The notes under the pieces: generated by a model | What the model was told of the DNA's origin: nothing | Seen by the model: the letters and a program-made list of their open reading frames with translations, nothing else | Databases searched by the model: none | Position numbers and translations under genes: made by a program | Origin: Paenibacillus ihbetae | GTDB taxonomy: Bacteria > Bacillota > Bacilli > Paenibacillales > Paenibacillaceae | DNA length: 64,000 nt | NCBI RefSeq assembly: GCF_002741055.1 | Contig: NZ_CP016809.1 | Coordinates: forward strand, 2,502,501-2,566,500 | Reading direction: 5' to 3' | In this document: positions 55,301 to 63,439 of the stretch, one piece after another | Layout: each line of letters starts with the position of its first letter | Position numbering within the stretch: the stretch's first letter is position 1

Positions 55301-56383
55301 ATGTTTGAAACAGCGATCACAAGCACGCTCAATATTCGCTATCCGATCTTTCAGGCACCGATGGCAGGCGGGCCAACGACTCCTGAGCTAGTCGCCGCCG
55401 TTTCAAATGCAGGCGGACTGGGCAGCCTTGGCGGCGGCTATTTAACCCCTGAACAGCTCCGTCATGCCATCCATAAAATCAGAGCGTTAACCGACGGGCC
55501 TTTCGGGGTAAATTTGTTCGTCCTGGAGCAACCGGAGGAATCCGATGAAACCATTGCCCAAATGGCTGATTACCTGAACATCTGCCGCAAGGAGCTTGGC
55601 ATCCCGCAAAATCCACCCCTTCCCCAATATTCGGAGTCGTTTGAAGAGCAGGTGCAGGTACTGCTGGAGGAGCGCGTTCCTGTTTTTAGTTTCACGTTTG
55701 GCATCCCTTCACCGGGCGTTATTCAAAGCATGAAACAGCGCGGAACATTCGTTATTGGCACAGCTACTACAGTGGATGAGGCTGTACAGTTGGAGTTATC
55801 GGGGGTAGATGCTATTGTAGCGCAAGGCAGCGAAGCAGGAGGACATCGAGGAACATTTCTCAATAACGGTTCGGATGCGTTAATTGGACTCATGGCTTTG
55901 GTTCCCCAAATTTGTGATCATGTTTCGATTCCCGTGATCGCATCAGGGGGAATCATGGATGGACGGGGACTCGTAGCCAGCCTCGCTTTAGGAGCAGCAG
56001 CGGTTCAAATGGGCACTGCGTTCTTGACCTCTACGGAGAGCGGCGCACATCGAGCGCACAAACAAAAGATACTATCGGCAAACGAGGACGCTACTGTAAT
56101 TACATGTGCTTACTCGGGCAAAGCAGCGCGTGGTATTCATACAGAATTCATACGCGGCATGCATGAATATCCCGGCAGGATCCCTCCTTATCCCATTCAG
56201 CATGTCATGACACGGGATATTAGACAGGCTGCGGCAATGGCGAATAACCCGGAGTATATGTCACTCTGGGCCGGGCAAGGCTTGAGGCTGGCTAAGTCCC
56301 GATCTGCCGCTGCCATTATTAAACAAACCATGGATCAGGCAAATCGGCTTGTAAACAAGAGTTTGCACTGTAAGAATGATTAA
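55301..56383 (+). CDS. Nitronate monooxygenase (2-nitropropane dioxygenase family)
   Basis: A 360-residue FMN enzyme with a TIM-barrel fold that oxidises alkyl nitronates. Signatures are FQAPMAGGPTTPELVAAVS at the start, AQGSEAGGHRG and PVIASGGIMDGRG for FMN phosphate binding, and AAAVQMGTAFL. AGGAGG precedes the ATG. It is divergent from a LysR regulator. It may detoxify nitro compounds such as 3-nitropropionate; the substrate is inferred. Confidence 0.93.
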   Translation: MFETAITSTLNIRYPIFQAPMAGGPTTPELVAAVSNAGGLGSLGGGYLTPEQLRHAIHKIRALTDGPFGVNLFVLEQPEESDETIAQMADYLNICRKELGIPQNPPLPQYSESFEEQVQVLLEERVPVFSFTFGIPSPGVIQSMKQRGTFVIGTATTVDEAVQLELSGVDAIVAQGSEAGGHRGTFLNNGSDALIGLMALVPQICDHVSIPVIASGGIMDGRGLVASLALGAAAVQMGTAFLTSTESGAHRAHKQKILSANEDATVITCAYSGKAARGIHTEFIRGMHEYPGRIPPYPIQHVMTRDIRQAAAMANNPEYMSLWAGQGLRLAKSRSAAAIIKQTMDQANRLVNKSLHCKND

Positions 56384-56424
56384 AGTATTCATGACTCTCA
56401 AATATCGAATAGCCTCGCACTGAA

Positions 56425-56465
56425 CGGAAGCAGCGATCGGAACGATACGCGGCTTCCTTTTTTAT
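56425..56465 (+). terminator. Terminator of the monooxygenase gene
   Basis: Stem GGAAGC..CGAT / CGAT..GGCTTCC followed by six T, about 45 nt past the stop. Confidence 0.85.
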
Positions 56466-56574
56466 TGAACGCGGCCTGGAAGATGGGAGCATCGGGCCTG
56501 TGATCGATAAGCGTATTTTTAAAATGCACACCCATCTCGAGGCGCACCTTAATTTCATGATTTAATTCAAAGCC

Positions 56575-56605
56575 TTGACTATGACGTTAGGTCATAGTGC
56601 ATAAT
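56575..56605 (+). promoter_or_regulatory. MerR-type promoter with operator palindrome
   Basis: TTGACT and CATAAT are separated by 19 bp, the over-long spacer typical of MerR-controlled promoters. The spacer carries a perfect inverted repeat ACTATGAC-GTTAG-GTCATAGT (56578-56598). A MerR-family gene is second in the operon, so autoregulation is very likely. Confidence 0.85.
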
Positions 56606-56636
56606 CGCGCTATCAATACATTTAGGAGTGAAAGAG

Positions 56637-57563
56637 ATGAACATAACAACACTGCGTTCGGACCAAATTTATCAAAAGGTTGCCCAGGCTCCGCCCGAGG
56701 AAAAGCTTGAATTATTCAGAAACGAAATGATGGCTCCCTTTATGAAGCAGTGGGAAATTCAACAGATCCCTTTTAAAGCTGAAGAGGCGAACGGTTTTGA
56801 CGTGATTACGTTTAACAGTATGATGCATCGAGCCCCTCATCAGATTACCCCTCAGATCTCGGCAGAGATCGAGCTGATCTCATCCGAAGACTTTTGGTTA
56901 GAGTGTGAGCATGCCGTGAAGAGAAGCTTGAATCAATTTGTTGAGCATGGCATAAATCTTCCCCTTTCCGATTATTTGTTTACCATTCAACTCGGGAATC
57001 CGGAAAGCCGTGCCTTAATCATAAACGAAGGATATAGCGGATTTGGGGGCATTCCCGGGTTTATCTGGGGTACGCTCCTGCCAAATGAGTACACAATGCC
57101 TCGAATGAAGGCTGCGCTGGCGCACGAATGCAACCATAATGTGCGATACCAATTTATTCAGTGGGATCACACCGTGAATTTGGGCGAGCTTATTGTAAGT
57201 GAAGGATTGGCTGAAAACTATGCTACGCTCATGTTTGGAGAAGAATTGCTCGGTCCTTGGGTAACGAAGACAAATGCAGAAACGCTTAACCGGCAGATAA
57301 AGCCTGTGCTTAGAGAGCAGCTGCAATTAACGGGGTTTGATCAAATTGCTCCGTATCTTTACGGTGACGAGATTGCAAAGCTTCAAAATTCCCAACCGGT
57401 CAATATGCCTTATAGTGCCGGATACGCTTGCGGATATTATTTGATCCGATATTATTTAAGAAGAACAGGTAAAACGATTTTCGAGGCCACCATCACGCCT
57501 GCTGCTCAAATACTAGACGAAGTAAAAGGATTCTGGGATGAAGAAACCATTATTAGCGGTTAA
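56637..57563 (+). CDS. DUF2268-like predicted zinc metallopeptidase
   Basis: A 308-residue protein with the zinc-protease motif HECNH near residue 167 and a likely third ligand in EGLAENY about 30 residues later, both typical of the DUF2268 family of predicted Zn-dependent proteases. There is no signal peptide. AGGAG lies eight bases before ATG 56637. It is the first gene of a MerR-controlled operon, and its end overlaps the merR-type start by 26 nt, so the two are translationally linked. The substrate is unknown. Confidence 0.86.
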   Translation: MNITTLRSDQIYQKVAQAPPEEKLELFRNEMMAPFMKQWEIQQIPFKAEEANGFDVITFNSMMHRAPHQITPQISAEIELISSEDFWLECEHAVKRSLNQFVEHGINLPLSDYLFTIQLGNPESRALIINEGYSGFGGIPGFIWGTLLPNEYTMPRMKAALAHECNHNVRYQFIQWDHTVNLGELIVSEGLAENYATLMFGEELLGPWVTKTNAETLNRQIKPVLREQLQLTGFDQIAPYLYGDEIAKLQNSQPVNMPYSAGYACGYYLIRYYLRRTGKTIFEATITPAAQILDEVKGFWDEETIISG

Positions 57564-58332
57564 GGATATTGTTCAGATTACAGGCATTACGAGTCGGACC
57601 CTGCATTACTACGATAGAATTGATTTACTCAAACCGACACATCTGACGGAAAAAGGGTATCGCCTGTATGACCGAAGCAGCTTGGAAAAACTTCAAACCA
57701 TTTTGTTTTTAAAGGAATTGGATTTTTCCTTGAAAGAAATTGCGGACATTTTAAAGCTGCCCAGACAAGAGCAGAATCAAATATTAAAGGAGCAGCGACA
57801 AACCTTATTCTTGAGAAAGCAAAGACTAGAGACGATCATGGCGGCTCTCGAAGAATACGTTTCGGGGAAAGATATCAGTAGTTTGCAGCTCTTCAACGGT
57901 ACTTCCGTTCTGCCTTTGAAAGAGCAGTATGCAAATGAGGCGAGATTCTTTTATGGCGAAACCGAGGCGTATAAAGAGTTTAATGAAACGTTGGAAGAAT
58001 TATCACCGGAGGATAAGGAAGCACGTTATCAATCCATGGAGGACATATTCAAACAAATGGCGTCTTGCATCGATCAGGATCCGTCCTCCGAAGAAGTTCA
58101 GCGATTAATCGAGGAGTGGAAGCAAAATCTGATGCAATTCATGACCTGTGATGCAGAGTTGCTGGCCTGCATTGCCCATACTTACAAATTCGACGCACGA
58201 TTCAAAAACTATTTCAATCAATATGGCAATGAGGATTTAGCAGATTTCCTTTACTCCGCAATCATGCATAATATCAACCGGGAAGCATCTCGCGGCGGGC
58301 CGCTATCTCAGCCGGAGGATACCCTGGACTAA
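57538..58332 (+). CDS. MerR-family regulator with TipAS-like effector domain
   Basis: A 264-residue regulator. The N-terminal MerR winged helix is seen as VKDIVQITGITSRTLHYYD, followed by a dimerisation coiled coil (about 75-125) and a helical C-terminal half with features of the TipAS antibiotic-binding domain (RFFYGETEAYKEFNETLEEL; YGNEDLADFLYSAI). TipA-type proteins activate their own promoter when they bind thiopeptide-like drugs. The MerR-type promoter at 56575 fits this. It overlaps the metallopeptidase gene. Confidence 0.88.
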   Translation: MKKPLLAVKDIVQITGITSRTLHYYDRIDLLKPTHLTEKGYRLYDRSSLEKLQTILFLKELDFSLKEIADILKLPRQEQNQILKEQRQTLFLRKQRLETIMAALEEYVSGKDISSLQLFNGTSVLPLKEQYANEARFFYGETEAYKEFNETLEELSPEDKEARYQSMEDIFKQMASCIDQDPSSEEVQRLIEEWKQNLMQFMTCDAELLACIAHTYKFDARFKNYFNQYGNEDLADFLYSAIMHNINREASRGGPLSQPEDTLD

Positions 58333-58334
58333 GG

Positions 58335-58360
58335 GGAGGACGTTACCGCGTCCTCCTTTT
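58335..58360 (+). terminator. Terminator of the MerR operon
   Basis: Stem GGAGGACG / CGTCCTCC with loop TTACCG, followed by TTTT, directly after the stop. Confidence 0.9.
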
Positions 58361-58420
58361 AAACTTGCTTATTTATAGTGGATGGTGATCTAAAAGCAAA
58401 AGAAAACCACCTAATCAGTC

Positions 58421-58446
58421 AAAAAAGACAGCCTGGACGGCTGCCT
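58421..58446 (-). terminator. Terminator of the EamA gene
   Basis: Minus-strand stem GGCAGCC / GGCTGTC with a short loop, followed by six T, about 37 nt past the stop. Confidence 0.82.
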
Positions 58447-58482
58447 TCGAGTATTAATTGAGGTTAACAATAAAAAGAGAGG

Positions 58483-59385
58483 TTACTCATTTTTAGTCCT
58501 ATAAGAATTTTTTATTTTTATGCTAACTTCACTAATAAACGTTGATCCCAGTAACAGGATAGCTCCGAATATTTGAAACACTGTCATACTTTCGCCTATG
58601 ACAAGAGCTGAAATCAATAATGATGTTAGGGGATCTACATAACTTAATATAGCGATGCTTTGGCCTTCTAGCCCTTTCATTCCGGAAAAGAACAGGTAAA
58701 ATCCCACGCCTGCATGCAGGATTCCCAAAATCAAAATAAGGATCAAAGAATCATTGGATATCTGAAATAATCCTGATTTCTCTTTCACAATAAAAAGGTA
58801 GGCAATCAACAATACCGAAGATAATAATAATTGTGTAACCGTGATTTCTAACCCGTTCATGTTCCTGATAAATTTGTTGGTCAAAGTCAGGATGGCATAA
58901 AAAGTGGCAGCGATAAGTCCATATACGATACCAAGCAAATGATTGCCATCTTCACCGCTTCTCCCGCTCTGTAAAATTAAAACCAACCCGAAAAGGGCAA
59001 CACAGGCGCATAAACATTTTTTTAGAGAGAGCTTTTCTTTAAGGACAATAGGTGACACCACAATTACCAAAACAGGAGCGAAATAGTAACTTAAAGCGGC
59101 ATTAGCGATTGTTGTTTCCTTATAAGACTGAAAGAGAAAGACCCAATTTCCGCTCAATGCGATGCTTGCAAGTAATAAGGTAAAAGCATTCTCTTTGATA
59201 TTAAGCCAAGATGCTTTATTCTTGGTAATAATTGAGATTCCGAACAATAACAAACCGCCAATCAGACTCATGAATAGAGCTATTTCACTTGAACTCAAAT
59301 CGATATACTTAGCAAATACTCCAACCGCACCGAAAATCACCATAGACAAAACGAAATACATTTTTTCTTTCAATTTTTTTCCCAC
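58483..59385 (-). CDS. EamA/DMT-family transporter
   Basis: A 300-residue drug/metabolite transporter with ten helices, built of two EamA repeats. The second repeat has the typical GIVYGLIAATFYAILTLTNK, and the end of the protein has SYVDPLTSLLISALVIGE. It exports a small metabolite, amino acid or drug; the substrate is unknown. The gene is markedly AT-rich and marks the start of an atypical segment. Two related palindromic boxes lie upstream. The start ATG 59385 has only a weak GTGGGA site. Confidence 0.88.
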   Translation of the reverse strand: MGKKLKEKMYFVLSMVIFGAVGVFAKYIDLSSSEIALFMSLIGGLLLFGISIITKNKASWLNIKENAFTLLLASIALSGNWVFLFQSYKETTIANAALSYYFAPVLVIVVSPIVLKEKLSLKKCLCACVALFGLVLILQSGRSGEDGNHLLGIVYGLIAATFYAILTLTNKFIRNMNGLEITVTQLLLSSVLLIAYLFIVKEKSGLFQISNDSLILILILGILHAGVGFYLFFSGMKGLEGQSIAILSYVDPLTSLLISALVIGESMTVFQIFGAILLLGSTFISEVSIKIKNSYRTKNE

Positions 59386-59435
59386 TTTCTACTATTATGA
59401 TGGTTAGACCGACAAGATCAAGTCTTCCATTGCAT

Positions 59436-59501
59436 ACAGTAGAATCTATGGAAAAGGTCCATCAAACTTCATGTAGACACCTTGACAGTAGATTCTACTG
59501 T
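59436..59501. promoter_or_regulatory. Paired palindromic boxes upstream of the EamA gene
   Basis: 59485-59501 is a perfect palindrome ACAGTAGA-T-TCTACTGT. A second, incomplete copy ACAGTAGAATCTA lies at 59436-59448, 49 bp away. They fit an operator pair for a dimeric repressor or activator. A TTGACA overlaps the perfect copy on the plus strand. The regulator is not in the window. Confidence 0.55.
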
Positions 59502-59693
59502 TGTGGTTCTACAGGGGGGGCAATAAAATTATACATTTTTATCCTCCTTCACTAGTGGATTGATATATATAATGTGTCTGGCATGTTTTTACAGTATAAC
59601 ACACGAAATTTAACTTGGTTACGCTACAAAATACCATATACCGTTGCCCGTTAGCTTAACGAGAATATTCTTTGCAAATATAATTATTACGTT

Positions 59694-60987
59694 TCAATAT
59701 TCCTCAGCATTTACTCGATTAATCAATACGGGTTCAATGCCAGTTGCCTCCCGATACCGCTGCTTGATTACGTCGCAGAACTTCGGATCAAGTTCCAGTG
59801 TCCGACAAACACGGTCGAGCTGGTCACAAGTCATCAAGGTGCTACCAGATCCACCGAAGAAATCGACCACCATATCTCCGTTCTGACTGCTGTTTTTGAT
59901 CGGTATGGCCAGGAGCTCGAGCGGCTTCTGCGTCGGGTGAACATATTTGCTGATATCTCCACGGGAGACCTTCCAGACCGTCGCCGGTTCCTTTGGCTCA
60001 CCAGGAAGCCCGGCGCGCCATACCGTTGATTGCCGCCGATCGCCATACCAAGCAGGAGCCTTACCCCGTAGATGAGCATAAAAGACCGGTTCGTGCTGCC
60101 AGCGATACTGCGACCAGCCAAAGGATGCTGCATTCTTCACCCAAACGCACTGGCTGCGAACGACAATACCGGCCGCGTTCATGGCATCCTCAAACTCGCG
60201 CTGGTACGAAGACGGGTGAAAGACATAGATAGCGGCCGTCGCCTCCATAATCGACGAATACCGTTCAAAGACGGAACGCAAAAAGCCCGCAAACTCCTCT
60301 GCGGGCATATCGTCGTTCATTATGCTGTTACGTCCATCCGCAGCAAGACGCTCTGAATCACTCTCGACTGCGACATTGTACGGGGGATCCGTGACAACTA
60401 GGGCCACCTTGGCTCCTTCCATCAACCGTTTCCGGATCCGTAGCATCTCCGAAGACTAACCGATGTGGACCGAGCTGCCAGACATCGCCCCGCTGCGTCT
60501 CCGGTTCTTTGATGTCATCCAATGCCTTCCCTACGTCGAAATCATCCTCAACGACCGACCCTTCAATATCTGGAACTTCGGGAAGAGCGCTGACAAGGTC
60601 CTCGATCTCCTCCTGGTCGAATCCGGACAAATAGAGATCCGCACCGGACCCCTGCAGTTCATCTAATAACCTTGCCAGCGCTTCCTCATCCCATCGTCCG
60701 GAAACCTTATTCAGCGCCAGATTGAGAAGCCGTTCCTGCTGATCGTCCAGGTCAACGACTGAAACCGAGAGCTCGGTCCGACCCAGCTCTTGGACTATGA
60801 TCTTATATCGTTGATGCCCGCCGACCAAGTTGCCAGTGCGCTCGTTCCAGACGATTGGCTCCACATAACCAAACTCCTCGATGCTACGCTTTAGCTTTTC
60901 ATATTCTGGATCTCCCGGCTGCAGATCAATCCTCGGGTTGTAAGCAGCTACGTTAATCTGATCTATCGAGATGACTCTGATATCCAT
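59694..60987 (-). pseudogene. Phage-type ParB-nuclease/DNA methyltransferase fusion, frameshifted
   Basis: The first frame (60987-60358) starts with a ParB-like domain (VGGHQRYKIIVQELG) and continues to FGDATDPETV, then runs out of frame. The second frame (to 59694) continues as RLMEGAKVALVVTDPPYNV, with the DPPY catalytic motif, DDMPAEEF and the AdoMet loop DFFGGSGST. An intact homolog would be one protein of about 415 residues, so about eight bases seem lost near 60432-60440, next to a short GGTT repeat. Such fusions are typical of prophages. No other phage gene is adjacent, so this is a decayed remnant. Confidence 0.88.
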
Positions 60988-61252
60988 GCCTGCACCATCC
61001 TATTTGAGTTGAGTTGGTTTTACATATACACGCACGCAAAATAGGGGCACACGCCAACGCTGTGCCCATTCTCTGCCGTTTTCCTGACACGTTCCTCTAT
61101 TCGTGTCCATGATCGGTCACAGATGCCTTAAATCGGCTTAGATTTGGACGGTTGAGAGCAAAAACATCACAATTCGACATCAGGAAGTATTCCCCTTCTT
61201 GATACACCGCTGTTTGCTGCAAATCGCCAGTCGAAAAAAGAAAAGATAAAGT

Positions 61253-61284
61253 AAAGCCTAGTATCAAGTATCGACACTAGGCTT
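61253..61284 (-). terminator. Hairpin at the end of the 59-residue gene
   Basis: Stem AAGCCTAGT / ACTAGGCTT, followed on the minus strand by TTTACTTTATCTTTT. A plausible but interrupted T tract. Confidence 0.6.
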
Positions 61285-61443
61285 GTAAACAACTAATTCC
61301 AATGATGATACCGCATTTAGTGAAGTTTGTTCTACGTTCTGCTTATCTTCTACATTGAATACTAATATCATGAAGAGGTACATTATCAGCAAAAGCAAAA
61401 TAATTATTGAGACTACAATAACTATCTTCTTCTTTAGTTTCAT
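61264..61443 (-). CDS. 59-residue membrane protein
   Basis: Begins MKLKKKIVIVVSIIILLLL, giving a basic start and one long hydrophobic helix (about residues 7-29), followed by a short polar tail ending KPSVDT. GGGGTG lies six bases before the ATG. It starts 65 nt after the stop of a secreted-protein gene on the same strand. The closing codons form the first arm of a hairpin (AAGCCTAGT / ACTAGGCTT, 61253-61284) with the TGA in its loop. The family is unknown. It could be a partner or immunity-like protein of the secreted product. Confidence 0.7.
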   Translation of the reverse strand: MKLKKKIVIVVSIIILLLLIMYLFMILVFNVEDKQNVEQTSLNAVSSLELVVYKPSVDT

Positions 61444-61508
61444 GTTGTCACCCCTTTATGATTTCCTCTTGTTTTTAACATATTCCAAATAATTATAACA
61501 TAAAACAA

Positions 61509-62285
61509 TTACAAATTACTTATTCCACCAGTAGCAGTTCCAGCTTTAGTAATTTGTACCCATTGTCTTTTAGTTCCTACTTGCAAACCCAACTTATCCC
61601 AGATAAAGTTCCAGGACCAATCAGTTGTAAATTTGGCTGAGGATTTATCCGAAGCTATGTCTACAGGATATTCTTTTTTTGCAATGTGAGCTAGCGGTAC
61701 ATAATTTTGAACCAATACCCCACGCGCATGGACAATTTCAGTAATTTGACTCGCGTTAGTTTTTACTTCGGTAGTCCTTACCTTTAACTCCACCCGTGTT
61801 TTCACAAAATCAAGACCCATTAACTGAGTAATACTTTCATGATAGTAAGAATAGTCTTTAGTATCTCCTATTGCCATCGGAGAAATATTAGATGAAGCAG
61901 GAGATACTTCTACCATTGATGAACGAACAACAAGGTCTCCATTATAGAATGATTGACTACCTTCTGTTTGTTCATTTATAGCAGAAAAAGTGGTTTTTAA
62001 AAATTCAGGATCATTTAAATAATCAACAAACTTTTGCTGTTTATCTTCCGGTAAACTAAGGAATTTATCTATATACTCATTAATATCTGTACTGTCTACA
62101 GAGTTACTAAATGAATATTTAACTTGAGTTTGTTTTAGAAAAGTAATGTAGTCTTCTGGAGTTTTAACATCATATGTAAGCTGAGACTCTACTGACTCTG
62201 TTGAATTCGCGCTAACACTAATAGGCACCGACAACAATAAGGACATTGAAACGACAGCAGCAATCAACTTTTTTAATTTTCTCAA
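61509..62285 (-). CDS. Secreted protein of unknown function
   Basis: 258 residues with a clear Sec signal (MRKLKKLIAAVVSMSLLLS...SVSA, cleavage near residue 26). The mature part is polar, with no Cys in the visible sequence. The last 35 residues are richer in Trp and Gly (WSWNFIWDKLG and KAGTATGGISNL). I do not recognise a family. It is AT-rich and sits in the atypical segment upstream of a 59-residue membrane protein. A secreted toxin or bacteriocin with a small membrane partner is one possibility; nothing proves it. Confidence 0.8.
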   Translation of the reverse strand: MRKLKKLIAAVVSMSLLLSVPISVSANSTESVESQLTYDVKTPEDYITFLKQTQVKYSFSNSVDSTDINEYIDKFLSLPEDKQQKFVDYLNDPEFLKTTFSAINEQTEGSQSFYNGDLVVRSSMVEVSPASSNISPMAIGDTKDYSYYHESITQLMGLDFVKTRVELKVRTTEVKTNASQITEIVHARGVLVQNYVPLAHIAKKEYPVDIASDKSSAKFTTDWSWNFIWDKLGLQVGTKRQWVQITKAGTATGGISNL

Positions 62286-62428
62286 AAATAATACCTCCCG
62301 TTTTAAATTAGGATAATATACCTCTATCCACCTTTATTGTGAAATTTTAGTACATTTATATCGTAAATATTTATATTTTCCTTGTACAGGAATTTATTTA
62401 CATATTATTACTTTTACAAAGATAATAA

Positions 62429-62503
62429 AAAAGACGAGAAGAGGGACGCCCCGGTTACTATTGCTGCATTCATGCAGCCGTGCGTGTCATTCTCGCCTTT
62501 TTT
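62429..62503 (-). terminator. Large multi-helix terminator-like structure
   Basis: Outer stem AAAAAAG.CGAGAA / TTCTCG.CTTTTTT, a middle stem GGACGC / GCGTGTC and an inner perfect stem GCTGCAT / ATGCAGC. It is bidirectional, with T runs on both sides. It lies about 90 nt beyond the lipoprotein stop and is longer than a normal terminator. Confidence 0.7.
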
Positions 62504-62595
62504 CTATGATTACATCCTATCACGGGATAACCGTCATGTGGTGTTCAAATCAGGGTCAATGAACATTCAACTTATGTTCACATTAGGGTCAAAAA

Positions 62596-63243
62596 TCATT
62601 CGTTCGGAAGCTCCGAATAAAACCTCTGTAAATTAGAGGTGAAGTCCTGAAATGATAAACGGGCTCTAACTTTAGAATCATCACTATTTAAATTTTGTCT
62701 AATTACATCGAACTTGCTGCTGTTTTCATCCACTAGTATTGGTTCAGATATATTCTCTATAATCGCGGTTATGCATAGATTTAAATTATCTGCAGCTGTG
62801 TTCAGATATTGAAAAGCTTTGGAGTACCTTTCTGAGTCATTCCACTCCTTAGACATATTGGACAATTCCGCCTGGATTTGCTCTACTTGTGGCCGTAAAA
62901 TTTCAGCATCACTTATAGAGAGATTTGAAGCATCCTCATTTATTTCTTTAGTCAGTGTAAGTAGTCTTTCATAAATTGGAGTAGTCATTTCAACAAACTT
63001 AGCTTTTTCAACTTTATTTTGTTCTTTTTTGAGCGCTTCTTCCGCCATCGCCTTTAAAGCAATTGCCTCTTCACTGGTGGGCTCTTCTATTAAGGCACTA
63101 TTTATAGACTCAAGAGATCCCTCATAATTCTCTTCTCTCATGGAATCTTTGGCCTGCCTCATATATCCCTCATACTTATTGAACATTGTACAAGCTGAGC
63201 AAACAAAAACCATCGTTGCAATAATTAATATTGTTCTTCTCAT
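62596..63243 (-). CDS. Lipoprotein with helical repeats, unknown function
   Basis: A 215-residue lipoprotein. The signal ends VCSAC (Cys about 18), followed by a TPR-like start (YEGSLESINSALIEEPTSEEA) and long helical stretches up to about residue 150. No enzymatic motif is seen. I chose ATG 63243, with GGGAG eight bases upstream. The gene is AT-rich and isolated, with its own terminator. Confidence 0.8.
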   Translation of the reverse strand: MRRTILIIATMVFVCSACTMFNKYEGYMRQAKDSMREENYEGSLESINSALIEEPTSEEAIALKAMAEEALKKEQNKVEKAKFVEMTTPIYERLLTLTKEINEDASNLSISDAEILRPQVEQIQAELSNMSKEWNDSERYSKAFQYLNTAADNLNLCITAIIENISEPILVDENSSKFDVIRQNLNSDDSKVRARLSFQDFTSNLQRFYSELPNE

Positions 63244-63387
63244 CAAAACAACTCCCTGCAGAACCTTCAAAGTCACAGGAATTTCCTGTTTTATAACTCT
63301 CATCATTATATCATTCATTATTTGTTTAATATATCCAATACGTTCGGCATAATCCTGTTCGAAAAGCCCCGCTCCTCAAGCAAAAAG

Positions 63388-63433
63388 AAGAAAGCAAACA
63401 CCTTCCCAAAGGAAAATTGTGTTTGCTTTCTTT
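63388..63433 (-). terminator. Terminator of the surface-protein gene
   Basis: Minus-strand stem GAAAGCAAACAC / GTGTTTGCTTTC followed by TTCTTTTT, just past the stop at 63440. Confidence 0.88.
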
Positions 63434-63439
63434 CGTCAA

